This document shows positions 28,245 through 37,746 of a DNA stretch of 64,000 bases, one piece after another. The stretch's first letter is position 1. The number at the start of each line of letters is the position of its first letter. Source of the DNA: Burkholderiaceae bacterium. GTDB taxonomy: Bacteria; Pseudomonadota; Gammaproteobacteria; Burkholderiales; Burkholderiaceae_B. Both the position numbers and the translations under genes were made by a program. The notes under the pieces are model-generated. The model was not told where the DNA came from. It did no database searches and saw only the letters and a program-made list of their open reading frames with translations. The DNA lies in contig JAJOJF010000015.1 in NCBI GenBank assembly GCA_021208885.1, positions 80,110-144,109 of the forward strand. The letters run 5' to 3'.

Positions 28245-29081
28245 ATGCGTCCCGTCAGAAAAGCCGTTTTCCCCGTCGCCGGTCTTGGCACTCGTTTCTT
28301 GCCGGCCACCAAGGCCATGCCTAAGGAAATGTTACCAGTCGTCGACAAACCGCTCATCCAGTATGCTGTCGAAGAGGCAGTGGCAGCCGGAGTAACTGAA
28401 TTAATTTTTGTTACCGGACGCAGCAAGCGCGCCATCGAGGATCACTTTGACTCTGCGCCAGAGCTTGAGATGGAGCTTGCCAGGAAAGACAAGCAAGCGA
28501 TGCTAGCTGCTGTCAAAAACATACTGCCAGATCACGTCAGCTGTATCTACATTCGCCAGACTGCACCCTTGGGCCTCGGTCACGCCGTACTGACAGCAGC
28601 ACCAGCCGTGGGTGATGAGCCATTTGCCGTGCTGCTAGCGGACGACTTGATCGATGCTGACAAGCCAGTGCTGTCGCAATTGATTGATGCAGCACTGACC
28701 CACCAAGGCAGCATTCTGGGTGTGCAAGAGGTCGAGCGCAAAAACACCGACAAGTACGGCATCGTTTCCAGCACCAAAGTTGACGATCGAACCGAGCGTG
28801 TTCATGCCATCGTTGAAAAACCCGCGCCAGACGTTGCACCTTCGACGCTCGCCGTGGTTGGCCGCTATGTGCTTGATGCGGCGATCTTTAATCATCTGCG
28901 ACGCACCCAGGCTGGCTCTGGCGGCGAGATACAGCTCACCGACGGCATTGCATCGCTTATGGCAGAAAAGCCGGTGTTTGCCCACCGGTATGAAGGCACA
29001 CGCTACGACTGTGGCAGCAAAGCAGGCATGTTTGCCGCCACAGTGGCGTACGGCAAAAAGTATCACGGGTTAGAGCCTTAA
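28245..29081 (+). CDS. galU: UTP-glucose-1-phosphate uridylyltransferase
   Basis: GalU makes UDP-glucose from UTP and glucose-1-phosphate, which feeds LPS, capsule and glycolipid synthesis. The 278-residue protein has the nucleotide-binding start [20 protein letters not shown], the pair [13 protein letters not shown] and [13 protein letters not shown], and the catalytic segment VEKPAP. Length is normal. It is a monocistronic gene between the M48 protease (divergent) and the ctaG gene (convergent, 22-base gap). Confidence 0.97.
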   Translation: MRPVRKAVFPVAGLGTRFLPATKAMPKEMLPVVDKPLIQYAVEEAVAAGVTELIFVTGRSKRAIEDHFDSAPELEMELARKDKQAMLAAVKNILPDHVSCIYIRQTAPLGLGHAVLTAAPAVGDEPFAVLLADDLIDADKPVLSQLIDAALTHQGSILGVQEVERKNTDKYGIVSSTKVDDRTERVHAIVEKPAPDVAPSTLAVVGRYVLDAAIFNHLRRTQAGSGGEIQLTDGIASLMAEKPVFAHRYEGTRYDCGSKAGMFAATVAYGKKYHGLEP

Positions 29082-29102
29082 CCCACAACTGCCCCGGATT
29101 TC

Positions 29103-29957
29103 CTACCCCGTGGCAGGCGCCGGCTCTCGTTTAGCCGGCGGTGGGCCCTTGCCCCAACGCCCTTTGCTCGATAACCGCATGACGTTTTTGAGGGCAATCA
29201 AAAGCCCTGCCACTTCAGTCATTGCTGCCGGAATCCACATGGTCAAGCCACCAATGGCCTGGTCGGTGATGGCCGACATGGCGATTGCTCGGCCACACAA
29301 ATCAAATAGCGGATAGAGATCACGCTCGGTAAAAGCGATAATCGCACCAGCGACCATTTGGGGTGCCATCGTAACAATCGGCGATATCACTCGACCGCCG
29401 GGTGTCATGGCGGCCGGGGGCGCGGGCCGGCGATCCAGAATCAGGTTCCAGTACATGAAGCCACTGATCACCACTGACCAGTTCATGATGCGGTACAACC
29501 GCCAGTCGAGCATGGAATAGAACTGCACCGACGGAATCAGCCAGACGATCACCAGAAACACAAAGAGCGCAGGGACAAATATCGGGTTAGTCAATATCGC
29601 AATGATGGCGCGCCCTGCCAGTGTTTGGTTAAAGCGTCGTAACTTGGTGCGCCATGCCAGTGGCATCCCAGCGCGCATGACGGATCCCGGGTAGGCTGCC
29701 ATTAACACCAGCGGGCCCAGGTGATGCAGCACCAGGTGCTGGATACGGTGCATGAAGAACATGCGTTCGGCGTAGTAATCGAGCAACGTGTGCATGGACA
29801 AATAAATCAGCACTACCCCGCTCCAGAACAACACCTTGCGCGATGTGCTGACCTTGTGCACTTTCTGACCACGCACAAACAAAGTGATGCCAACCGCAAA
29901 GGCGATCAACAATGCGGGAGAGAACTCCCAAGGCACAAGCCAACTTAACCAATCCAT
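29103..29957 (-). CDS. ctaG: CtaG family cytochrome c oxidase assembly protein
   Basis: The 284-residue membrane protein belongs to the Caa3-CtaG family that helps assemble cytochrome c oxidase, probably by delivering copper. It has about seven hydrophobic segments. A histidine-rich region between helices two and three, FMHRIQHLVLHHLGPL, could bind metal, and a late segment reads ITDQAIGGLTMW. The C-terminus is Lys/Pro-rich. I chose ATG 29957 over an upstream in-frame ATG that adds five residues. It is divergent from pepP. No oxidase subunits lie next to it. Confidence 0.87.
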   Translation of the reverse strand: MDWLSWLVPWEFSPALLIAFAVGITLFVRGQKVHKVSTSRKVLFWSGVVLIYLSMHTLLDYYAERMFFMHRIQHLVLHHLGPLVLMAAYPGSVMRAGMPLAWRTKLRRFNQTLAGRAIIAILTNPIFVPALFVFLVIVWLIPSVQFYSMLDWRLYRIMNWSVVISGFMYWNLILDRRPAPPAAMTPGGRVISPIVTMAPQMVAGAIIAFTERDLYPLFDLCGRAIAMSAITDQAIGGLTMWIPAAMTEVAGLLIALKNVMRLSSKGRWGKGPPPAKREPAPATG

Positions 29958-30046
29958 GGTGCACGATTCCAATTCAGTTGCACAAATTGTAGTATGACGA
30001 GTTAAGCGAACCAGAATTCCCTTAATTTCCGCATATAGAGCTCACC

Positions 30047-31411
30047 ATGTCCCTAGTTGGTCCCTTGCATGAGATGTCGGTTTATCAAGCCCGCAGAGAG
30101 CGGCTCGCAACCTGGGTTCGTGCGGAAGGTGGTGGCATTGCCATCGTCCCCACCGGCTCACCCCGCATGCGCAATGCTGACGCAACCTACCCTTTTAGAT
30201 TTGACAGCCAGTTTTACTACCTGAGCGGCTTTACCGAGCCCAACGCTTGGCTGGCCATTGTGGCCCGTTCAGGCCAGCCAACTGAATCGTGGCTGCTGTG
30301 CCAACCCAAAAACCCGGAATCAGAGACTTGGGACGGCAAACGCTGGGGACCGGATGCTGCCAGAGAGACATTTGGGTTTGACGGTGCGGTGTCAGTTGAT
30401 GAACTCGATCGCTGGATGACTGACAAACTGTGCGGTCACAGCCGGCTCTTCGCACCACTACATCGCAGCAGCCTGCCAGACTTGGCGAGCCACTTGCAAC
30501 GCTGGGTTAATGCCGCTCGCCAACAGTCCCGGGGCGTTAAAAAGGTGCCCACTCACTGGATCGACCTGACACCCACCATCAGCCACCACCGCCTGATTAA
30601 AGATGAGCATGAACTAGCGGTCATGCGCGAATCCGCACGCATCGCTGCAATCGGCCATTGCGCGGCCATGCGTGCGGTCAAGCCTGGGCTAGCCGAGCGT
30701 GCGCTAGAGGCTGAACTCTTGGCCGTATTTTTACGCGAAGGCGCACAAGCGGCTGCTTACGAAACCATTGTCGCCACGGGTGCCAACGCCTGCACGCTGC
30801 ACCATGCTGCCGGTGCGAGCCGAATCGGCGAAAATGACCTGGTGCTCATTGATGCAGGCTGTGAGCTCAATGGCTATGCCTCAGACATCACGCGCACGTT
30901 TCCGGCAAGTGGCCGTTTTACACCTGAGCAAGCAGCGCTCTACGACATCGTATTAGCTGCGCAAGACGCTGCCACAGCCCACACTGCACCGGGTCTCTCG
31001 TTTAACGCCGGGCACGATGCAGCCGTCAAAGTGCTGACCCAAGGCCTGATCGACGAGGGAATGATTGAGGGCAGCTTGGACGCCGCCATCGAGCAAGGCC
31101 TTTATCGGCCTTACTACATGCACCGCACTGGCCATTGGCTGGGCTTGGATGTGCACGATGCCGGCCCCTATCGACTCACTGAAGTGGACACCGATGAGCC
31201 CGATTGGCGTGCGCTTGAACCCGGCATGGTGCTCACGATCGAGCCTGGCCTATACATCACGCCTGGTTCAGGGGCGCCTGAGCGGTTTTGGGATATCGGC
31301 ATCCGTATCGAAGACGATGCGGTGGTGACCGAATCGGGGTGTGAGTTGATTACCCGAGGGGTGCCGGTAGATCGCCGCGAGATCGAGGCACTGGTGCAGT
31401 CTGGTCGCTGA
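30047..31411 (+). CDS. pepP: Xaa-Pro aminopeptidase
   Basis: PepP removes the N-terminal residue from peptides with proline in second place. The 454-residue protein has the AMP-N domain at the start (RRERLATWV, FYYLSGFTEP) and the pita-bread fold with the five metal ligands in IDAGCELNGYASDITRTF, HRTGHWLGLDVHD, IEPGLYI and IRIEDD. In many Proteobacteria pepP precedes ubiH; here hicAB and a TM2 gene lie between pepP and the ubiH-type gene. Confidence 0.96.
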   Translation: MSLVGPLHEMSVYQARRERLATWVRAEGGGIAIVPTGSPRMRNADATYPFRFDSQFYYLSGFTEPNAWLAIVARSGQPTESWLLCQPKNPESETWDGKRWGPDAARETFGFDGAVSVDELDRWMTDKLCGHSRLFAPLHRSSLPDLASHLQRWVNAARQQSRGVKKVPTHWIDLTPTISHHRLIKDEHELAVMRESARIAAIGHCAAMRAVKPGLAERALEAELLAVFLREGAQAAAYETIVATGANACTLHHAAGASRIGENDLVLIDAGCELNGYASDITRTFPASGRFTPEQAALYDIVLAAQDAATAHTAPGLSFNAGHDAAVKVLTQGLIDEGMIEGSLDAAIEQGLYRPYYMHRTGHWLGLDVHDAGPYRLTEVDTDEPDWRALEPGMVLTIEPGLYITPGSGAPERFWDIGIRIEDDAVVTESGCELITRGVPVDRREIEALVQSGR

Positions 31412-31438
31412 GAGATCAACATTGGCCAATGAACGCTT

Positions 31439-31759
31439 TTAGCTAAGCTTGGCTGACACCAGCCGATTTAAGCTCACGCCCTGTTCGGCTGCTTGTATGG
31501 CCAAGGCTCGATGAACTGAGCCTGGCACGCGTACCAGAAACCGGCCACTGAAATGTTTATCCGCTAGCGGCTCAGGTGCCGTCTCTCCAGTTGCCTGCAT
31601 GTCAGCGACCACCTTGGCAACCACCTTGCGAACGCCTGCCAATGCTTTTTCTGGGGTGGGCGCAAGCCAGGACAAGGATGGGAACTCTGCACACAAACCA
31701 ACATGCTCTTGGTCCTCAGGCGACCATGTTACTCGGTAGGTGTAGTGATCTGGCTTCAT
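31439..31759 (-). CDS. hicB: HicB family antitoxin
   Basis: HicB binds and neutralises the HicA mRNA interferase and represses the operon. The 106-residue protein has the partly degenerate RNase H-like fold at the start (YTYRVTWSPEDQEHVGLCAEF) and a ribbon-helix-helix DNA-binding C-terminus (FLVRVPGSVHRALAIQA, GVSLNRLVSA). It starts 2 bases after the hicA stop, so it is the second gene of a tight minus-strand pair. The RHH type fits autoregulation at the AT-rich region before hicA. Confidence 0.93.
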   Translation of the reverse strand: MKPDHYTYRVTWSPEDQEHVGLCAEFPSLSWLAPTPEKALAGVRKVVAKVVADMQATGETAPEPLADKHFSGRFLVRVPGSVHRALAIQAAEQGVSLNRLVSAKLS

Positions 31760-31761
31760 TA

Positions 31762-32010
31762 CTAATGAACTCCAAGTTTATCGATAGCTGCCAGCACTTG
31801 TCGAACTTGATAAGCCTTGGCCTTGCCCTGATGATTCTGAATTACAACGCGTGGGTCACCGGGCCATGGCACGCGAAACACCAAGTGACTACCACCCCGC
31901 TGTCTAGGCTCACCAAAATACAATTCGCAGACGTGCCTCAAATCCGCAAAGCCAACATTAGCCGGTTCAGTTCGCATTTGCGTCAAAATTTTTACAGCTC
32001 GGTTGTTCAA
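31762..32010 (-). CDS. hicA: HicA family toxin (mRNA interferase)
   Basis: HicA is a small dsRBD-fold ribonuclease that degrades mRNA. The 82-residue protein shows the catalytic glycine-serine-histidine site GGSHLVF (His42), then WPGDPRVVIQNHQGKAKAYQVRQVL, which is typical of the family. The farthest start is TTG at 32010; an ATG 11 codons later (MRTEP) also works but shortens the fold. It precedes hicB on the minus strand with a 2-base gap. The pair is complete and looks functional. Confidence 0.92.
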   Translation of the reverse strand: MNNRAVKILTQMRTEPANVGFADLRHVCELYFGEPRQRGGSHLVFRVPWPGDPRVVIQNHQGKAKAYQVRQVLAAIDKLGVH

Positions 32011-32011
32011 T

Positions 32012-32024
32012 ATAGTATCACTAT
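32012..32024. promoter_or_regulatory. Candidate hicAB operator
   Basis: ATAGT-ATC-ACTAT is a perfect inverted repeat in an AT-rich tract just before the hicA start. The position suits autoregulation by the ribbon-helix-helix domain of HicB. No binding data exist, and the arms are only five bases. Confidence 0.4.
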
Positions 32025-32049
32025 TAATATCAATGTAAAAGGGGTCGCC

Positions 32050-32166
32050 ATGCTGCGCACTAAAAGGCTAAATGCGCCTGCCAGCTCTCTCTATGCGGCG
32101 ATTGGTGCAGAGATGATCGCAACAAACTGCGAGCCAAGAGAGTCGCGAAGGAGATTGCTATTCTGA
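32050..32166 (+). CDS. Short ORF of unknown status, 38 residues
   Basis: A small ATG frame (MLRTKRLNAPASSLYAAIG, then a basic end RRRLLF) lies in the gap between hicA and the terminator, preceded by AAAAGGGG about six bases before the ATG, which could serve as a ribosome site. I recognise no family. The region may be a gene remnant carried in with hicAB. Evidence for expression is only the ribosome-site-like sequence. Confidence 0.3.
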   Translation: MLRTKRLNAPASSLYAAIGAEMIATNCEPRESRRRLLF

Positions 32167-32215
32167 CAAGCCGACCCGGCGATTTCTATTCGCAGAAATA
32201 CGCAACGAACCACCA

Positions 32216-32248
32216 AAAACAAAACCCGCCGATGGCGGGTTTTGTTTT
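32216..32248. terminator. Strong bidirectional intrinsic terminator
   Basis: The arms AAAACAAAACCCGCC and GGCGGGTTTTGTTTT pair perfectly over 15 bases around a GAT loop, with A-runs and T-runs on either side. It ends the TM2 gene (minus strand) and anything from the plus strand. Confidence 0.93.
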
Positions 32249-32264
32249 TAAAAAAGGTTTGAGG

Positions 32265-32735
32265 TCAGAAATTCAGGCCATCTAGCCAGCCTAGGCGGCT
32301 CCAGATGTGCAGCACCACATGCGCAATGGCGAACATAGTCAGCACCGTGCCAATCAGCAGCCCGAAGCTTGCTACCAATACCGGCCCCCAGCCTGTTGGC
32401 TTGTCACGAACGTAGCCGGGGTTGTAACGCGCATCGAATTTGGCGTCGCTGGTCAGACACAGCACAATCGCCTCAATAAACCCCGCAACGGCTGGAATAA
32501 ACAACACAAATATCGCTGGCGTGTCCCACCAGACCTCGGCACGGCTGGCCAGAATCAACAGAACCGCTGCCAGCGCACCCAAGGCCCACGGGTACTTGCG
32601 CCCCAAATAAAACCAGTGCGCGCCAAACCAGCCGCCATAAAACGACAACAGCCCGGCCATCACCTTGCTGCGCAGTGGTCTGATCGTGGTGTTTGGGTCA
32701 AGCTTGGCGTCTAAGTTTGAGGTTGTGTTTTGCAT
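32265..32735 (-). CDS. TM2 domain-containing membrane protein
   Basis: The 156-residue protein has a TM2-type core: LLSFYGGWFGAHWFYLGRKYPWALG, followed by a helix pair and a third hydrophobic segment near the C-terminus (GPVLVASFGLLIGTVLTMF). The start is uncertain: ATG 32735 (MQNTTSNL) gives a short polar leader, while ATG 32744 and 32855 are in frame upstream. It lies between hicAB and the ubiH-type gene and is divergent from the latter. Its function is unknown. Confidence 0.82.
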   Translation of the reverse strand: MQNTTSNLDAKLDPNTTIRPLRSKVMAGLLSFYGGWFGAHWFYLGRKYPWALGALAAVLLILASRAEVWWDTPAIFVLFIPAVAGFIEAIVLCLTSDAKFDARYNPGYVRDKPTGWGPVLVASFGLLIGTVLTMFAIAHVVLHIWSRLGWLDGLNF

Positions 32736-32874
32736 GCACGCCATTCTATACGCACTCTTCGGTTCTGACGAAATTTCCCCAGGCAAAAGTTGTTTGAGAA
32801 GTCGATGGTTTGTAGTGGTCTCTGTCAGTAGGCTCATTGACGGGACGAGCCGCAATTTTGGCTAAACTCAAGCC

Positions 32875-34082
32875 ATGAACAAACCGCAATCTGCGCCCCC
32901 TTCGACAAGCCTTGGCCAAGCCGACGCCACACAGGCCGCGACCACAGCACCTGCGGTCGAGTTTGATTTAGGCATTGTCGGTGGCGGCCCCACGGGCAGC
33001 GCGTTGGCGCTGTTGCTTGCACGCTTGGCACCTGACCCGGCCCGAATTGTGCTGTTCCAGTCCGAAACGGTCACGCGCTGGAACATCGCCTCACATGAGG
33101 ACAATCGGGTCATTGCGCTAAACGAAGGCACACGCGTTCTGTTTGACGACCTCGATGTCTGGCCCAACGATGCCACACCAATCGAAACCATCCATGTCTC
33201 TCAGCGTGGGCGACTCGGTCGCACGCTGATCACCCGCGATGAGTTCAACGTGCCCGCATTGGGCTACGTGGTTCGCTACAGCAGCCTGCACACCAAACTG
33301 CTGCAAGCTGCGCAGCAGGCTGGCGTGACTGTCATTGACGGCAAAGCCTCAAGCGTGATGCAAGAAGGCGATGTGGTTAGCATCCGTACCGATAAGGAGC
33401 GCGTCAAAGTCGCACTAGCCGTACGAGCTGATGGCATGAACCATGGCGCGCGCCCGACCACTTCCGTCAAGTCGCACTCTTGGGCCAAGCCTGGGTAACC
33501 CAACCCAAGTCCGGCTGGGCCTACGAGCGATTTACCCCAGGGGGTCCTTTTGCGGTGCTGCCTCACCCAGATGGTGACGGCTCTCAATCAATTGTCTGGT
33601 GTTGTGAGCCTGAGCGTGCCAAAGCCATCGAAACCCTAGACCTGCGCGAGGTTGAACAAGCCATGGCTGAGACATTCGGTGATCGCCTAGGGCGCTTTGT
33701 TGTCAAAGAAAAGCTCAAAGGCTACCCGCTATACCAAAGCCTCGATCCCAAACCCGTTAACGGGCGTATTGTCAACGTTGGCAACGCCGCCCAAACCTTG
33801 CACCCGGTTGCAGGCCAGGGCTTAAACCTCGGCATTCGTGATGTCGCAACGCTCGCCCACTGTTTGCGTGACTGGATTGCCTACCCACATCGGGATCCTG
33901 CCCGAACGCTGGGCATCTATCAGAACCTCAGAGCCCGCGACCGCCAGGGCACGGTCAAGCTAACTGACCTCATGTCCCGAGCTTTCACCACTGGCTGGGC
34001 ACCGGTTGAACACGCCGCAGGCCTTGGTCTTTGGGCACTCGATGCCATTGAACCATTGCGCGCGCACTGGCAAGGCATTTGA
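32875..34082 (+). pseudogene. UbiH/Coq6-type FAD monooxygenase, one-base frameshift
   Basis: Enzymes of this family hydroxylate the ring during ubiquinone synthesis. The first frame has the FAD-binding GIVGGGPTGSALALLLAR, SHEDNRVIALNEGTRVLF and the GYVVRYSSLHTKLLQ segment. Near 33446-33455 (GGCGCGCGCCCG) the frame shifts by one base, and the next frame continues with DHFRQVALLGQAWV, GWAYERFTPGGPFAVLP, and the second FAD motif VGNAAQTLHPVAGQGLNLGIRD. Restoring one base gives about 402 residues, the usual length. It sits downstream of pepP as in other Proteobacteria. Sequencing error is as likely as true loss. Confidence 0.85.
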
Positions 34083-34190
34083 TGCAGGGATTGCGGCAGT
34101 AGTTGATCATCCCAATCAGATTGACCACTCGGCGACACTTGTCTTGACCCTCGTCACAGAACTCGCCTTGCGCTCCGATACAATGAAGCC

Positions 34191-35198
34191 ATGCAGATCG
34201 GCCAATGGACTTTCCCTAACCAAGTGTTCGTCGCCCCCATGGCAGGGGTGACCGATCGTCCGTTTCGCCAGCTTTGCAAGCGCTTGGGCGCTGGCCATGC
34301 GGTTTCCGAGATGGCGGCGAGCAACCCCGCGCTATGGGATAGCGTCAAGACCTCACGGCGCTTGGACCACGCTGGCGAAATTGACCCGATCACGGTACAG
34401 ATCGCTGGCGCCGATCCCGAGATGATGGCGCAGGCTGCGGTCTACAACATCGGCAAAGGTGCGCGCATCATTGACATCAACATGGGCTGCCCTGCCAAGA
34501 AGGTCTGTAAGGTCGCAGCAGGCTCGGCCCTGTTGCAGCACGAAGGCCTGGTAGCCAGGATTCTGGAGGCCGTGGTTAAGGCCTGCAGCCCGCATGGCGT
34601 GCCCGTCACACTTAAAACTCGTACCGGCTGGGATCACGACAATCGCAATGCGCTGCGCATTGCCAGGCTGGCTGAATCGGTTGGCATTGCTGCCTTGACA
34701 CTACACGGGCGCACACGCGCTGACCGCTATGAAGGCGCAGCTGAATACGACACCATTGCCGCCGTGAAAGGTGAAATTGGCATTCCTGTCATTGCCAATG
34801 GTGATATTGATAGCCCCGAGAAGGCTCGCACGGTACTCGATTACACCGGCGCTGATGCGGTCATGATCGGTCGCGCGGCCATGGGCAGGCCCTGGATATT
34901 TCGGGAGGTGGATCACTACCTTCGCACCGGCCAAACGCTGTCACCGCCCGCGCTGTCGGAGATCCGTGATTTACTGTTACATCATCTGCAAGACCATTAT
35001 CAGTTCTATGGCGAGTACACTGGCGTTCGGACTGCGCGCAAGCATATTGGCTGGTACCTGCAAAACGTGCCCGGCGGTCAACACCTGATTCAACGCATCA
35101 ACACCATTGACGATACGGCCAATCAGGCTCGGGAGGTCGAGCGCTGGTTCGATGATGCGCTGACTCGGGACGATGCCGGCGCCCTGCTTGCTGCTTAA
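34191..35198 (+). CDS. dusB: tRNA-dihydrouridine synthase DusB
   Basis: DusB reduces uridine to dihydrouridine in tRNA with FMN. The 335-residue protein has FVAPMAGVTDRPFRQLCK, the catalytic-cysteine motif DINMGCPAKKV, the lysine segment LKTRTGW and HGRTRADRYEGAAEYD. It is followed by fis after 13 bases, the classic dusB-fis operon, and the promoter of that operon is probably the 108-base gap before the ATG. Confidence 0.96.
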   Translation: MQIGQWTFPNQVFVAPMAGVTDRPFRQLCKRLGAGHAVSEMAASNPALWDSVKTSRRLDHAGEIDPITVQIAGADPEMMAQAAVYNIGKGARIIDINMGCPAKKVCKVAAGSALLQHEGLVARILEAVVKACSPHGVPVTLKTRTGWDHDNRNALRIARLAESVGIAALTLHGRTRADRYEGAAEYDTIAAVKGEIGIPVIANGDIDSPEKARTVLDYTGADAVMIGRAAMGRPWIFREVDHYLRTGQTLSPPALSEIRDLLLHHLQDHYQFYGEYTGVRTARKHIGWYLQNVPGGQHLIQRINTIDDTANQAREVERWFDDALTRDDAGALLAA

Positions 35199-35211
35199 TC
35201 AGAGATACTTC

Positions 35212-35451
35212 ATGAAAAAAAATGTCACCCCACTCGATGAATCCGTGCGACTCAACCTGGCTCTCTATCTTGAAGACCTAGGACAGATCCCACCTACGAA
35301 TATGTGGGACATGGTCATGAGCTGTGTGGAGAAACCGCTGCTGGAAACTGCGATGAATCACGCCGGCGGCAACCAATCCAAAGCTGCCGACATGCTCGGG
35401 ATTACTCGCAACACCCTGCGAAAAAAACTCTTGATGCACCAACTGATTTGA
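35212..35451 (+). CDS. fis: DNA-binding protein Fis
   Basis: Fis is a nucleoid protein that bends DNA and controls rRNA and growth-phase genes. The 79-residue protein has the C-terminal helix-turn-helix GGNQSKAADMLGITRNTLRKKL, slightly divergent from enterobacterial Fis, and an N-terminal polar arm. The start at ATG 35212 follows dusB directly; a longer in-frame start inside dusB would add 13 residues. Short Fis of this form is normal for Betaproteobacteria. Confidence 0.94.
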   Translation: MKKNVTPLDESVRLNLALYLEDLGQIPPTNMWDMVMSCVEKPLLETAMNHAGGNQSKAADMLGITRNTLRKKLLMHQLI

Positions 35452-35538
35452 GCCGTTTGGATTAGCACATGACGAATCCAAAAATTATCTGAACAAATTC
35501 CCCCCTTATTAGACTGACTCATAGCCTACCTTTTTAAG

Positions 35539-37131
35539 ATGAAAATCCAAACCGCTCTCATTTCTGTCTCTGACAAATCTGGCATCGTGCCGTTTGCCCA
35601 GTCGCTCCACCAGCGTGGCGTGCGCATACTGTCCACTGGCGGCACAGCCAAGCTGCTTGCCGATGCCGGCTTGCCCGTCACGGAAGTAGCCAAACACACC
35701 GGCTCGCCTGAGATCCTTGATGGACGCGTTAAAACCCTGCACCCCAAGATTCATGGCGGCCTTTTGGCTCGGCGTGACACCCCCGAGCACATGCAGACGC
35801 TCAAAAAGCACGGCATCGATCGCATCGACCTGTTAGTGGTCAACCTCTACCCTTTCCGTGAAACCGTGGCCAAGCCCAACTGCTCGTTTGACGATGCCGT
35901 AGAAAACATCGACATCGGTGGGCCAGCCATGCTCAGAGCCGCCGCTAAAAACCACGGCAATGCCGTCGGTGGCGTGACCGTGGTCATCGACCCGTCAGAC
36001 TACCCACGCGTGCTCTCAGACATGGATCAACACAAAAACCAGACGAGCTTTGCGCTGCGCTTGGAACTTGCAGCCAAGGTATACGCCCACACCAGCGCCT
36101 ACGACGGCGCCATCGCTGCCTATCTGACAAGCCTGGCTCACGCTGAGCCCGAACCACTAGCGACGCCCGAGCGCGAAACCTGGCCACGCACCTTGACCTT
36201 GCAGTTAAAGCGCGAACAAACCTTGCGCTACGGTGAGAATCCGCAACAGATCGCTGCGTTTTATCGTGACCCGAGCGTGCCCACTGGTCTTTTGGGGCAC
36301 TATAAGCAACTGCAAGGCAAAGAGCTCTCCTACAACAACATTGCTGATGCCGATGCCGCCTGGGACTGCGTCAGAAGCTTCGACAAGCCAGCATGTGTGA
36401 TCATCAAGCACGCCAACCCGTGTGGCGTGGCTATTGGCGAAGACACCTACCGCGCCTACGAGAAAGCATTTCGCACCGATCCGACTTCGGCATTTGGCGG
36501 CATCATCGCCTTTAACCGACCGATTGATGCAGCCACTGCCGAAGCGGTTTCCAGCCAGTTTCTCGAAGTGCTGATTGCCCCGGGGTTTGATGGCGCAGCC
36601 CTTGCGGTCTTGCAGCACAAGAAAAACGTTCGAGTGCTGGAAATTCCCATGGGCCCCGCCCACAATGACATTGACGTCAAGCGCGTGGGCGGAGGCTGGT
36701 TAATCCAAACCCCTGACTGGCAATTGCTTGACAACGACCAAGTGCGTGTGGTGAGCAAACGCCAACCCACCGAACAACAAATGCAGGACCTCATGTTTGC
36801 CTGGCGAGTGGCCAAGTTCGTCAAATCCAACGCCATTGTATTTGCTGGCAACGGCATGACACTTGGCGTGGGCGCTGGCCAAATGAGCCGCGTGGACTCT
36901 GCCAGGATCGCGTCAATCAAAGCCGCAAACGCCGGGCTTGATCTGAATGGCAGTGCAGTCGCGTCAGACGCTTTCTTCCCATTCCGTGATGGCTTGGATG
37001 TAGTGGTCGATGCCGGCGCCTCGTGTGTGATTCAACCCGGTGGCAGCGTACGTGACGATGAAGTCATTGCCGCAGCCGATGAGCGTGATGTGGTCATGGT
37101 GCTCACCGGCATGCGTCACTTCCGCCACTGA
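35539..37131 (+). CDS. purH: Bifunctional AICAR formyltransferase/IMP cyclohydrolase
   Basis: PurH carries out the last two steps of IMP synthesis. The 530-residue protein has the N-terminal cyclohydrolase domain ([42 protein letters not shown]) and the C-terminal formyltransferase domain ([31 protein letters not shown]). Length and order are normal. It follows fis after 87 bases, with no clear promoter of its own, and precedes ruvC by 24 bases. Confidence 0.98.
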   Translation: MKIQTALISVSDKSGIVPFAQSLHQRGVRILSTGGTAKLLADAGLPVTEVAKHTGSPEILDGRVKTLHPKIHGGLLARRDTPEHMQTLKKHGIDRIDLLVVNLYPFRETVAKPNCSFDDAVENIDIGGPAMLRAAAKNHGNAVGGVTVVIDPSDYPRVLSDMDQHKNQTSFALRLELAAKVYAHTSAYDGAIAAYLTSLAHAEPEPLATPERETWPRTLTLQLKREQTLRYGENPQQIAAFYRDPSVPTGLLGHYKQLQGKELSYNNIADADAAWDCVRSFDKPACVIIKHANPCGVAIGEDTYRAYEKAFRTDPTSAFGGIIAFNRPIDAATAEAVSSQFLEVLIAPGFDGAALAVLQHKKNVRVLEIPMGPAHNDIDVKRVGGGWLIQTPDWQLLDNDQVRVVSKRQPTEQQMQDLMFAWRVAKFVKSNAIVFAGNGMTLGVGAGQMSRVDSARIASIKAANAGLDLNGSAVASDAFFPFRDGLDVVVDAGASCVIQPGGSVRDDEVIAAADERDVVMVLTGMRHFRH

Positions 37132-37155
37132 ACCTAACCACGGCACTCATCAAGC

Positions 37156-37716
37156 ATGCGCATACTTGGGGTTGACCCTGGATTGAGACGAACGGGCTTC
37201 GGTGTGGTCGACGTCCAGGGCAGCCGCCTGCAGTATGTCGCCAGTGGCACGATTATCGTGCCAAGCGACGTCTCTCTGCCTGAGCGCTTAAAAGTGATTC
37301 TGGACAACTTGCGCGAGGTCGTGCGCCAGACGCAGCCTGATGTCGCCGCACTTGAGATCGTGTTCGTCAACACCAATCCGCAGTCCACGCTCTTGCTCGG
37401 TCAAGCCAGAGGCGCTGCCATGTGTGCTCTGGCCGACAGCGGGCTGACCGTGCATGAATACACCGCGCTGCAGGTCAAAAAATCAGTCGTGGGCCACGGC
37501 AAAGCCGCCAAGGAACAGGTCCAAATGATGGTGCAGCAACTGCTAAGCCTCGAGGGCGTGCCTCAACCGGATCCTGCTGACGCCCTGGCTTGTGCCATTT
37601 GCCACGCCCATACCGCCCCGTTAGGCCTGGCGTTGTCTGGCCAAGGCTGGCGCACTGCTGCCGCCCGATCATCGCGATCAAGCGTCAAAGGCGGCAGGTT
37701 CCGTCGCGGGTTGTAA
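37156..37716 (+). CDS. ruvC: Holliday junction resolvase RuvC
   Basis: RuvC cuts four-way junctions in recombination. The 186-residue protein has the four acidic catalytic residues Asp7 ([10 protein letters not shown]), Glu67 (ALEIVFVN), Asp139 and Asp142 ([10 protein letters not shown]), and the LLGQARG segment. The C-terminal tail is Arg/Ser-rich. It precedes ruvA by 30 bases. The set is split here: ruvB lies 2.7 kb downstream behind three minus-strand genes. Confidence 0.97.
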   Translation: MRILGVDPGLRRTGFGVVDVQGSRLQYVASGTIIVPSDVSLPERLKVILDNLREVVRQTQPDVAALEIVFVNTNPQSTLLLGQARGAAMCALADSGLTVHEYTALQVKKSVVGHGKAAKEQVQMMVQQLLSLEGVPQPDPADALACAICHAHTAPLGLALSGQGWRTAAARSSRSSVKGGRFRRGL

Positions 37717-37746
37717 GATTCATATCACACACCATCGAGACCAAGC

